This document shows positions 50,953 through 59,575 of a stretch of 64,000 nt of DNA, piece by piece; positions within the stretch are counted from its first letter, which is position 1, and the number at the start of each line of letters is the position of its first letter. The stretch comes from Mycolicibacterium helvum (GTDB taxonomy: Bacteria; Actinomycetota; Actinomycetes; Mycobacteriales; Mycobacteriaceae): positions 1,922,001 through 1,986,000 of the forward strand of contig NZ_AP022596.1 in the NCBI RefSeq assembly GCF_010731895.1, given 5' to 3'. The notes below the pieces were generated by a model. It did no database searches, was not told the DNA's origin, and saw nothing but the letters and a program-made list of their open reading frames with translations. The translations under genes were made by a program, and so were the position numbers.

Positions 50953-53852
50953 CCCACACCGTCACCGCGGCCGAATCCGCCAGCAAGCCAAAGCGGCCCG
51001 CTGTGCCTCACCTGATCCGCATCCTCGCCTGGCCGATCGTCCTGTTCTGGGTCGCGATAGCCGTTCTGGTGAACGTCGTCGCGCCTCAGCTCGAGGTCGT
51101 CGGCGAATTGCACTCGGCGCCGATGGCGCCCGAGGACGCCCCGTCGATGCGGGCGATGAAGCTGATGGGCGCCAACTTCCAGGAATTCGACTCCAACAGC
51201 ACGATCATGATCGTGGTGGAGGGTCAGAAGCCGCTCGGCCCGGATGCGCACCAGTACTACGACGAGATCATCCGCAAGCTGGAGCAAGATCCCGAGCACA
51301 TTCAGCACATCCAAGACTTCTGGGGCGACACGTTGACGGCCGCAGGCGCCCAGAGCGCGGACGGCAAAGCGTCTTACGTGATGTTGAACCTCGCCGGTGA
51401 GCAAGGCCAGACCCTGGCCAACGAAGGTGTCGACGCCGTCCGCAAGGTCATCAAGGAGACCCCGGCCCCGCCCGGCGTGCAGGCGTACGTCGCAGGCCCC
51501 GCTGCGCTCACCGACGATATGCACGTCATCGGCAATGCCAGCCTTATCCAGATCACTCTGATAACGCTGATCGCAATCGCGGGCATGCTGCTGGTGGTCT
51601 ACCGCTCGATCCGGACCACTCTGATCCAGTTGTTCCTGACGTTCCTCGGACTGCTGACTGCGCGTGGCGTGGTCTCAATTCTGGCCACCCACGGCGCATT
51701 TGGGCTGACCACGTTCGCCGGCAACATCCTCACGATGCTGGCGATCGCCGCAGCCACCGACTACGGCATCTTCATCTTCGGTCGATATCGCGAGGACCGC
51801 GGCATGGGGTTGGACCGCGACGACTCCTACTACGCCACCTTCAAGTCCGTCGCGCCCGTCATCGTCGGCTCGGGACTGACGATCGCGGGAGCGACGTACT
51901 GCCTGAGCTTCGCCCGCCTGCCGTACTTCACCACCATGGGTGCCCCCGTCGCGATCGGCATGCTCGTGATCGTGGCCATCGCCGTCACGCTCGGGCCGGC
52001 CGTGCTCTACCTGGGCAGCCGCGTCGGACTGTACGAGTCCAAGCGACCACCACAGAGCAGATTCTGGCGGCGGGTCGGCACCGCCGTGGTGCGCTGGCCC
52101 GCACCGATTTTCGTGGCAAGCCTGTTCGTGGTGCTGATCGGCCTGGTGGCAATTCCCGGCTACAAGCCGGCCTACAACGACCGCTACTACCTGCCCACCG
52201 ATGCCCCGGTCAATCAGGGCTTCGCCGCCGCGGACCGGCACTTCAGCCAGGCCAGGATGAATCCCGACATCCTCATGGTCGAAGCCGACCACGATATGCG
52301 CAATCCCGCCGACATGCTGGTGCTGAACAAGATTGCCAGCAATGTCATGCACACCGAGGGCATTGCGATGGTGCAGAGCATCACCCGGCCACTGGGTATT
52401 CCGATCCAGCACAGCTCGATTCCGTTCCAGACGAGCGTGGCGGGCCAGACCACCAACATGAACCTGCCGTTCCAACGGGATCAATTGGACAACCAGCTCA
52501 AAACCGTTGATTCGATGAATGTTTCGATCGACATCCTGGAGAAGCAGTACCAACTCTCCCTCAAGCAGACCCAGCTGACCCAAGACTCGGCAGCCCGGTC
52601 AGAGGATCTGCTGGAGACCACCAAGGCGCTGCGCGACAACATCGCGAACTTCGACGACCAGTTCCGACCCATGCGGAACTACTTCTACTGGGAGCCGCAC
52701 TGCTTCGACATCCCCCTGTGCGCAGCGGCGCGATCCCTGTTCGACTCCCTTGACGGGATCGATGAGGTGACCGATAAAACCCAAGGGGTGCAGGGCAACA
52801 CCGACCAGCTGGCGGCACTCGCACCGCAGCTGACCGCACTGCTGCCCCAGACGATCGCGTCGATGAAGGTCAGCAGAGACCTGGCGCTGGCGTCATACAA
52901 CTCGCAGAAGGCGCTGCTCGATCAGATGCAGGCGACCAACGACACGGCGCTGGCGATGGGGGAAAGCTTCGATCAGGCCAAGAACGACGATCTGTTCTTC
53001 TTGCCGCCGGAAGCCTTCCAGAATCCCGACTTCCAGCGCGGTCTGAAGATGTTCCTCTCACCGGACGGCAAGTCCACCCGCATGTTCATCACCCACGAGG
53101 GCGACCCAGCCACTGTCGACGGCATCGCCCGGGTCGACTCGGAGCGCAAGGCCGCGCAGGAGGCCTTGAAGATGTCCTCCCTGTCAAACGCCAAGATTCA
53201 TCTCGGCGGGGTCGCGGCCACCTATAAAGACATGTCCGACGGCGCGAGATACGACCTGCTGATCGCCGTGGTGTCGTCGCTGACGCTGATCTTCATGATC
53301 ATGCTCATCCTGACCCGAAGCGCCGTTGCCGCATTGGTGATCGTCGGAACCGCCGGCAGCTCGATCGCCGCATCCTTCGGTATCTCGGTGCTGATCTGGC
53401 AGGACCTGTTCGGGGTGCAGGTGCAATGGCTGGTCATGCTGATGTCCGTCATCATCCTGTTGGCGGTCGGCTCGGACTACAACCTGCTGCTGGTCTCCCG
53501 GTTCAAGGATGAGATCCACGCCGGCTTGAAGACCGGCATCATCCGGTCCATGGCCGGCACGGGTGGTGTGGTGACGTCGGCCGGTCTGGTGTTCGCCGCC
53601 ACCATGGCCGGGATGATGGGCAGCAAGCTGATCGTGCTGGCCCAGATGGGTTCGACGATCGCCATCGGCCTGCTGATCGATACCTTCATCGTGCGGTCGC
53701 TACTGATGCCGTCGATCGCGACGATGCTCGGCCGGTGGTTCTGGTGGCCGCAGGTCGTGTACCCCCGTGGCGACAACCACTTCCGCAAGCCGACGCCGCC
53801 GCGGGCGTCGAGCGACGACGTCGACACGGCGGCGCTGCCCGCGCAGGCGTAG
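50949..53852 (+). CDS. MmpL-family RND transporter, MmpL4/MmpL5 type
   Basis: 967 residues with two repeats of transmembrane bundles and large periplasmic loops. The proton-relay Asp-Tyr pairs are in AAATDYGIFIFGRYRE and AVGSDYNLLLVSRFKDE. A long coiled-coil-like hairpin in the second loop (about 500-690, DILEKQYQLSLKQTQLTQ, LDQMQATNDTALAMG) is typical of MmpL4/5. These pumps, with their MmpS partner, export mycobactin siderophores and also drugs in M. tuberculosis. A siderophore role here is inferred. The ATG overlaps mmpS. Confidence 0.92.
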   Translation: MTHTVTAAESASKPKRPAVPHLIRILAWPIVLFWVAIAVLVNVVAPQLEVVGELHSAPMAPEDAPSMRAMKLMGANFQEFDSNSTIMIVVEGQKPLGPDAHQYYDEIIRKLEQDPEHIQHIQDFWGDTLTAAGAQSADGKASYVMLNLAGEQGQTLANEGVDAVRKVIKETPAPPGVQAYVAGPAALTDDMHVIGNASLIQITLITLIAIAGMLLVVYRSIRTTLIQLFLTFLGLLTARGVVSILATHGAFGLTTFAGNILTMLAIAAATDYGIFIFGRYREDRGMGLDRDDSYYATFKSVAPVIVGSGLTIAGATYCLSFARLPYFTTMGAPVAIGMLVIVAIAVTLGPAVLYLGSRVGLYESKRPPQSRFWRRVGTAVVRWPAPIFVASLFVVLIGLVAIPGYKPAYNDRYYLPTDAPVNQGFAAADRHFSQARMNPDILMVEADHDMRNPADMLVLNKIASNVMHTEGIAMVQSITRPLGIPIQHSSIPFQTSVAGQTTNMNLPFQRDQLDNQLKTVDSMNVSIDILEKQYQLSLKQTQLTQDSAARSEDLLETTKALRDNIANFDDQFRPMRNYFYWEPHCFDIPLCAAARSLFDSLDGIDEVTDKTQGVQGNTDQLAALAPQLTALLPQTIASMKVSRDLALASYNSQKALLDQMQATNDTALAMGESFDQAKNDDLFFLPPEAFQNPDFQRGLKMFLSPDGKSTRMFITHEGDPATVDGIARVDSERKAAQEALKMSSLSNAKIHLGGVAATYKDMSDGARYDLLIAVVSSLTLIFMIMLILTRSAVAALVIVGTAGSSIAASFGISVLIWQDLFGVQVQWLVMLMSVIILLAVGSDYNLLLVSRFKDEIHAGLKTGIIRSMAGTGGVVTSAGLVFAATMAGMMGSKLIVLAQMGSTIAIGLLIDTFIVRSLLMPSIATMLGRWFWWPQVVYPRGDNHFRKPTPPRASSDDVDTAALPAQA

Positions 53853-53875
53853 CCGCTGGCAGCTAGCGCCAGCGG
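53853..53875. terminator. Hairpin between mmpL and the convergent PEP-mutase-family gene
   Basis: CCGCTGGC (53853-53860) and GCCAGCGG (53868-53875) are perfectly complementary around a 7-base loop. It starts at the base after the mmpL stop and extends into the last codons of the convergent gene. A bidirectional terminator role is likely. Confidence 0.6.
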
Positions 53876-54624
53876 TCCAGGATCTCGTTGGCCCGCACCG
53901 ACAGCGCGCGCTGCCAGAACGGCCCGAAGCTGATCCGCGCCACCCCAAGTGGCCCGAACCAGGCCGGGTCGTCAGACTCCGGTATCGCGATCGCGTTGAT
54001 CGGTAGCGGGAGATCAGTGGCCAAGCGGCGCAACGTTTCCGGTTCGTGTCGGCCCACCGGGTAGAGCACGTCGGCGCCCGCCGCGGCGGCCTCGGCCAGC
54101 CGCGCGATGGCGCGGTCAACCCGATCGGCATCGTCACCGTCATTACGCAGGAACAGATCGGTGCGAGCGTTGACGACCACATGGACCCCGGCCTTATCCG
54201 CGGCGGCCCGCAACGAGCCAACCAGTTCGGCGTGCTCGGCCGATGACCGCAGCCGCTTACCTTCGCTGTGCACGGTGTCCTCGATATTCAGGCCAACCGC
54301 CCCGGCGCCAAGCAGCCCCTCGATCAGGCGCTCACCGGGTTGTCCGTAGCCCGATTCGATATCGACCGACACCGGCACGTCCACGGCGGCAGTAATCTGG
54401 GCGACCCGGGCAACGACGTCGTCGAAACCCATGCCTTCGCCGTCGGGCTTACCGACCGAGTCGGCCAGTGGATGGCTTCCGACGGTCAGCGCGGCAAATC
54501 CGGCTTCCACCGCCAGTGACGCCGACCAGGCATCCCACACCGTGGGGAGCACCACGGGGTTTCCCGGCTGATGCAACGCCAACAACGCTCGAGCATGCTG
54601 CGCAAGACTGCTCTGACTGGGCAC
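53863..54624 (-). CDS. Isocitrate lyase / PEP mutase superfamily protein
   Basis: 253 residues. The family core is visible: PTVWDAWSASLAVEAGFAALTVGSH, VPVSVDIESGYGQP (metal-binding acidic residues), GLNIEDTVHSEGKRL, VVVNARTDLFL and INAIAIP. The catalytic KKCGH motif of true isocitrate lyases is absent. Close relatives are oxaloacetate decarboxylase, methylisocitrate-lyase-like or carboxyPEP mutase-like proteins. GTG start. Substrate not determinable. Confidence 0.85.
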   Translation of the reverse strand: MPSQSSLAQHARALLALHQPGNPVVLPTVWDAWSASLAVEAGFAALTVGSHPLADSVGKPDGEGMGFDDVVARVAQITAAVDVPVSVDIESGYGQPGERLIEGLLGAGAVGLNIEDTVHSEGKRLRSSAEHAELVGSLRAAADKAGVHVVVNARTDLFLRNDGDDADRVDRAIARLAEAAAAGADVLYPVGRHEPETLRRLATDLPLPINAIAIPESDDPAWFGPLGVARISFGPFWQRALSVRANEILDRWR

Positions 54625-54793
54625 CCCGGCACCTCTCCTTGAGTTTTTCGTTCACACTGGCGGCCTACTGGCGGTGCAACACGGCTGTCGCAGCGCCATT
54701 CCCGACGTGACCTGTCTCACGTTGAGTTCCAAATGTGGCTAGCATCGATTGTCGTACTGTGATCCATGACACCTTCAGCCCAAGGAGGTCCCG

Positions 54794-55090
54794 TTGTCTA
54801 CCACTACCGAACTTGCCGAACTTCACCATCTGATTGGTGGATTGCGACGTTGCGTGGCCTCGTTGAAGTCGCGATATGACGACAGTCCGGCAATGCGCCG
54901 AATCGTCAACGACGCCGAACGCATCCTCAATGACGTGGAACTTCTCGATATCGACGCCGATGAGCTTGCCCTAACCCAGCAAACAGCAGTCATTGCCGGA
55001 GAGAAGATCGGAATTCCGGACACGCCATACGACAGCACCTTCTGGCGGGACGTCGACGACGAGGGCGTTGGCGGCCACAGTCGCCGCTGA
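54794..55090 (+). CDS. Small conserved protein heading the sdh1 operon
   Basis: 98 residues, acidic and helical, with a coiled-coil-like central part (LRRCVASLKSRYDDSPAMRRIVNDAERILNDVELLDID). A TTG start was chosen because a near-perfect AAGGAGG lies 5 bp upstream. Its position just before sdhC corresponds to Rv0250c of M. tuberculosis. It has no known function and could be an assembly or accessory factor. Confidence 0.82.
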   Translation: MSTTTELAELHHLIGGLRRCVASLKSRYDDSPAMRRIVNDAERILNDVELLDIDADELALTQQTAVIAGEKIGIPDTPYDSTFWRDVDDEGVGGHSRR

Positions 55091-55158
55091 CCCCGATTTA
55101 GCCGGGTGCCGTGATCTAGGTACCCTCCGATGAGTTAATGCGAAGGGGATCACAGTAG

Positions 55159-55995
55159 ATGAGCGCACCTGCGGGTAACCGCCCTGCGACCGGCGTCTTC
55201 TCACCCGGCCGTGCCCAAATTCCGCAACGTACGCTGCGGACCGACAACTGGCTGAAATCACCCATCCTCACGGACCTGGGTTTCGCCGCGTTCGTCATCT
55301 ACGCGACGGTGCGCGCGTTCCAGCGGGACCACTTCTTCGTCCCGCAGTACCACTACCTGACGCCGTTCTACTCGCCGTGCCTGAGCAAGGCGTGCGGTGA
55401 GGCAAGCGACTTCTGGCCGCAGATCCTGCCCGCCACCGGGCCGCTGTCGTTGCTGCCGTACGCGTTTCTGTCACTGCCGTTCCTGCTGCTGTTCCGGCTG
55501 ACCTGCTACTACTACCGCGGCGCCTACTACCGTTCGGTGTGGCAGTCCCCGACCGCCTGCGCAGTGGCTGAGCCGCACGCGAAATACACTGGCGAGACCC
55601 GCCTTCCGCTGATCATCCAGAACACCCACCGGTACTTCTTCTACATCGCTGGCGCCATCTCGCTGATCAACACCTACGACGCAATCGTCGCCTTCCACTC
55701 CGAGGACGGGCCCGGCGGCTTCGGATTCGGCCTGGGCAACATCATCCTGGTCGGCAACGTCGTCATGCTGTGGGTCTACACGATCTCCTGCCACTCCTGC
55801 CGCCACGTCACCGGTGGCCGGCTCAAGCACTTCTCCAAGCATCCGGTGCGGTATTGGATCTGGACCCAGGTCAGCAAGCTGAACACCCGGCACAAGCTGT
55901 ACGCCTGGATCACGCTGGGCACCCTGATGCTCACCGATTTCTACGTCGCACTGGTGGCCAGTGGCACCATCTCCGATCTGAGATTCGTCGGCTGA
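55159..55995 (+). CDS. sdhC: Succinate dehydrogenase 1 membrane subunit
   Basis: 278 residues with five hydrophobic segments. Cysteine/histidine sets CLSKAC (Cys74, Cys79) and CHSCRH (Cys211, His212, Cys214, His216) flank the membrane helices. Published work on mycobacterial Sdh1 describes an extra membrane-embedded Rieske-type iron-sulfur cluster, and these residues are good candidates for its ligands. The protein anchors the SdhAB head and passes electrons to menaquinone. It is upstream of sdhA and sdhB in one operon and is the equivalent of Rv0249c. Confidence 0.9.
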   Translation: MSAPAGNRPATGVFSPGRAQIPQRTLRTDNWLKSPILTDLGFAAFVIYATVRAFQRDHFFVPQYHYLTPFYSPCLSKACGEASDFWPQILPATGPLSLLPYAFLSLPFLLLFRLTCYYYRGAYYRSVWQSPTACAVAEPHAKYTGETRLPLIIQNTHRYFFYIAGAISLINTYDAIVAFHSEDGPGGFGFGLGNIILVGNVVMLWVYTISCHSCRHVTGGRLKHFSKHPVRYWIWTQVSKLNTRHKLYAWITLGTLMLTDFYVALVASGTISDLRFVG

Positions 55996-56051
55996 CGCTG
56001 AGATCCATTGACTGACTGAATTTTTCCGAACCATAGCTTGAGCGAGGTCAA

Positions 56052-57980
56052 ATGACGGTTGAGGTCGAACGGCATTCCTACGACGTGGTCGTGATCGGTG
56101 CCGGCGGCGCGGGCCTACGAGCGGTCATCGAAGCCCGGGAACGGGGTTTGAAGGTCGCCGTGGTGACGAAGTCGCTCTTCGGTAAGGCGCACACCGTCAT
56201 GGCCGAGGGCGGTTGCGCCGCGGCAATGCGCAACGTCAACACCAAGGACAGCTGGCAGGTGCACTTCGGTGACACCATGCGTGGCGGCAAGTTCCTCAAC
56301 AACTGGCGGATGGCCGAGCTGCACGCGCAGGAAGCTCCCGACCGGGTGTGGGAGTTGGAGACCTACGGCGCGCTGTTCGACCGCACCAAAGACGGCAAGA
56401 TCAGCCAGCGCAACTTCGGTGGGCACACCTATCCGCGGCTGGCACACGTCGGCGACCGCACCGGCCTGGAGATCATCCGCACCCTGCAGCAGAAGATCGT
56501 CTCGCTGCAGCAGGACGACAAGAAGGAACTGGGCGACTACGAGGCCCGGATCAAGGTCTTCCACGAGTGCGCGATCACCGATCTCATCAAGGACGGCCCG
56601 GAGAATGGTGGGCGGATCGCCGGCGCCTTCGGCTACTGGCGCGAGACCGGCAAGTTCATCCTGTTCGAGACGCCGGCTGTGGTGCTCGCGACCGGCGGCA
56701 TCGGCAAATCGTTCAAGGTCTCGTCGAATTCCTGGGAGTACACCGGCGACGGGCATGCGCTCGCGCTGCGCGCGGGATCCGGCCTGATCAACATGGAGTT
56801 CATCCAGTTCCATCCGACCGGGATGGTCTGGCCGCTGTCGGTGAAGGGCATCCTGGTCACCGAGGGTGTCCGCGGTGACGGCGGAGTTCTGAAGAACTCC
56901 GATGGCAAGCGGTTCATGTTCGACTACATCCCCGAAGTGTTCAAGGGGCAGTACGCCGAAACCGAGGAAGAAGCCGATCAGTGGCTCAAGGACAACGACT
57001 CCGCGCGCCGCACCCCTGACCTGCTGCCTCGCGACGAGGTCGCCCGCGCCATCAACGACGAGGTCAAGGCCGGTCGCGGCACGCCGCACGGCGGCGTCTA
57101 CCTGGACATCGCCTCGCGTATGCCCGCCGAGGAGATCAAGCGCCGCCTGCCATCGATGTACCACCAGTTCATCGAGCTGGCCGAGGTCGACATCACCAAG
57201 GACATGATGGAGGTCGGTCCGACCTGTCACTACGTGATGGGCGGCATCGAGGTCGATCCCGACACCGGCGCCGGCTCGACACCCGGCCTGTTCGCAGCCG
57301 GCGAGTGCTCCGGCGGTATGCACGGCTCGAACCGGCTCGGTGGCAACTCGCTTTCTGACCTGCTGGTGTTCGGCCGGCGCGCCGGACTCGGTGCCGCCGA
57401 CTATGTGCGGGCGCTCTCCGCACGCCCTGCCGTGACGGACGAGGCGATCGACGCGGCCGCCAAGCTCGCGCTGTCGCCGTTCGAGCCGAAGGCCAACGCC
57501 GAGAATCCCTACACCCTGCATGCCGAGCTACAGCAGTCGATGAACGACCTGGCGGGCATCATCCGCAAGGAAGGCGAACTCGAAGAGGCGCTCGCCAAGA
57601 TCGACGAGCTCAAGGCGCGCTACGCCAACGTCGTCGTCGAGGGCGGACGGGTCTTCAACCCCGGGTGGCACCTGGCGATCGACATGCGCAACATGCTGCT
57701 GGTCAGCGAGTGTGTGGCCAAGGCCGCGCTGCAGCGCACGGAAAGCCGTGGCGGACACACCCGTGACGACTTCCCGAAGATGGACGCCCACTGGCGCAAT
57801 AAGTTGCTGGTCTGCCGGGTCGCACCCGGGGAGGCCGATAGCGTCGTGCCCGACGTGACGGTGACGCCTGAGCAGCAGCCCGTGATGCGGCCTGATCTGC
57901 TGGCGACGTTCGAGCTGTCCGAACTCGAGAAGTACTACACCGAAGATCAACTAGCCGAGCACCCTGAGCGGAAGGGCTGA
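56052..57980 (+). CDS. sdhA: Succinate dehydrogenase 1 flavoprotein subunit
   Basis: 642 residues. The FAD site is VVVIGAGGAGLRAVIEARERG, and the His in FGKAHTVMAEGGCAAAM is the probable covalent FAD attachment. The substrate region contains FHPTGMVWPLSVKGILVTEGVRGDGG, and CSGGMHGSNRLGGNSLSDLLVFGRRAG is the conserved C-terminal FAD segment. It oxidises succinate to fumarate on the cytoplasmic face. It lies 2 bp before sdhB and is the equivalent of Rv0248c. Confidence 0.95.
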   Translation: MTVEVERHSYDVVVIGAGGAGLRAVIEARERGLKVAVVTKSLFGKAHTVMAEGGCAAAMRNVNTKDSWQVHFGDTMRGGKFLNNWRMAELHAQEAPDRVWELETYGALFDRTKDGKISQRNFGGHTYPRLAHVGDRTGLEIIRTLQQKIVSLQQDDKKELGDYEARIKVFHECAITDLIKDGPENGGRIAGAFGYWRETGKFILFETPAVVLATGGIGKSFKVSSNSWEYTGDGHALALRAGSGLINMEFIQFHPTGMVWPLSVKGILVTEGVRGDGGVLKNSDGKRFMFDYIPEVFKGQYAETEEEADQWLKDNDSARRTPDLLPRDEVARAINDEVKAGRGTPHGGVYLDIASRMPAEEIKRRLPSMYHQFIELAEVDITKDMMEVGPTCHYVMGGIEVDPDTGAGSTPGLFAAGECSGGMHGSNRLGGNSLSDLLVFGRRAGLGAADYVRALSARPAVTDEAIDAAAKLALSPFEPKANAENPYTLHAELQQSMNDLAGIIRKEGELEEALAKIDELKARYANVVVEGGRVFNPGWHLAIDMRNMLLVSECVAKAALQRTESRGGHTRDDFPKMDAHWRNKLLVCRVAPGEADSVVPDVTVTPEQQPVMRPDLLATFELSELEKYYTEDQLAEHPERKG

Positions 57981-57982
57981 AA

Positions 57983-58738
57983 ATGGCTGCTTACGACGCG
58001 AAACTGCGGGTTTGGCGCGGCGATGAAACCGGCGGCGACCTGCAGGACTACACCGTCGAGGTCAACGACGGCGAGGTGGTGCTCGACATCGTCCACCGGC
58101 TGCAAGCCACGCAAGCCGGTGACCTCGCGGTGCGGTGGAACTGCAAGGCAGGCAAATGTGGTTCGTGTTCTGCCGAGATCAACGGGCGGCCACGGCTGAT
58201 GTGTATGACCCGGATGTCGACGTTCGGCGAGGACGAGGTCGTGACGATCACGCCGCTGCGGACCTTCCCCGTGATGCGCGACCTGGTCACCGACGTCTCC
58301 TTCAATTACGAGAAGGCGCGGGAGATCCCGTCGTTCACTCCCCCGAAGGACCTGCAGCCCGGCGAGTACCGCATGCAGCAGGAGGATGTGAACCGCAGCC
58401 AGGAATTCCGCAAGTGCATCGAGTGCTTCCTGTGCCAGAACGTGTGCCACGTCAACCGTGACCACGAGGAGAACAAGAAGTCTTTCGCCGGCCCGCGTTA
58501 TCTGATGCGGCAGGCCGAATTGTCGATGCACCCGCTGGACACCCTGGACCGTCGCAATATGGCCCAGGAAGAAAACGGCCTCGGCTTCTGCAACATCACC
58601 AAGTGCTGCACCGAGGTGTGCCCCGAGCACATCAAGATCACCGACAACGCGCTGATCCCGATGAAGGAGCGCGTGGCCGACGCCAAGTACGACCCGATCG
58701 TGTGGCTCGGCAATAAATTGTTCCGGCGCGATAAGTAG
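57983..58738 (+). CDS. sdhB: Succinate dehydrogenase 1 iron-sulfur subunit
   Basis: 251 residues. The 2Fe-2S ligands are Cys54, Cys59, Cys62 and Cys74. The 4Fe-4S/3Fe-4S ligands are Cys145, Cys148, Cys151 and Cys155 and a second set in CNITKCCTEVCPEHI. It relays electrons from SdhA to the membrane subunit. Last gene of the operon; a strong terminator hairpin follows. It is the equivalent of Rv0247c. Confidence 0.95.
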   Translation: MAAYDAKLRVWRGDETGGDLQDYTVEVNDGEVVLDIVHRLQATQAGDLAVRWNCKAGKCGSCSAEINGRPRLMCMTRMSTFGEDEVVTITPLRTFPVMRDLVTDVSFNYEKAREIPSFTPPKDLQPGEYRMQQEDVNRSQEFRKCIECFLCQNVCHVNRDHEENKKSFAGPRYLMRQAELSMHPLDTLDRRNMAQEENGLGFCNITKCCTEVCPEHIKITDNALIPMKERVADAKYDPIVWLGNKLFRRDK

Positions 58739-58754
58739 TCAAAGCCTCGGCGAG

Positions 58755-58792
58755 CGGGCCGCGAGATTTCCCCAGGGATTTCTCGCGGCCCG
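58755..58792 (+). terminator. Terminator hairpin of the sdh1 operon
   Basis: A perfect 12-bp stem, CGGGCCGCGAGA (58755-58766) with TCTCGCGGCCCG (58781-58792), is partly extended by TTTCCC/GGGATT. It is followed by TTCCTCT. It lies 17 bp after the sdhB stop. Confidence 0.8.
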
Positions 58793-58826
58793 TTCCTCTA
58801 GGCAGCTATCTGGGTAGCCTCGAACC

Positions 58827-58982
58827 ATGGGTAGCGTGCACAGCGTCAACGACATTCGCACAGCGATCCGCGAGCTGACCGTCCGCGCCGAACTGGCTCT
58901 CAAAGAGGGTCGGCCCCACGACGCGGCCGAGATCGAGCAGCGCATCGCCGCGTATCGCGAAGAACTCGGCGAGAAACCCTGA
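58827..58982 (+). CDS. Small conserved-looking helical protein (51 residues)
   Basis: ATG to TGA gives 51 residues, beginning MGSVHSVNDIRTAIRELTVR and ending YREELGEKP. The composition is charged and helical, with coding-like G+C at third positions and no low-complexity stretches. No strong ribosome binding site is seen. It lies between the sdh1 terminator and the flavin reductase gene. I do not recognise a family. Confidence 0.55.
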   Translation: MGSVHSVNDIRTAIRELTVRAELALKEGRPHDAAEIEQRIAAYREELGEKP

Positions 58983-59006
58983 CCCGCGCGGCGGGACCAG
59001 GCTGGG

Positions 59007-59567
<561 letters not shown>

Positions 59568-59575
59568 CTAAGGCC

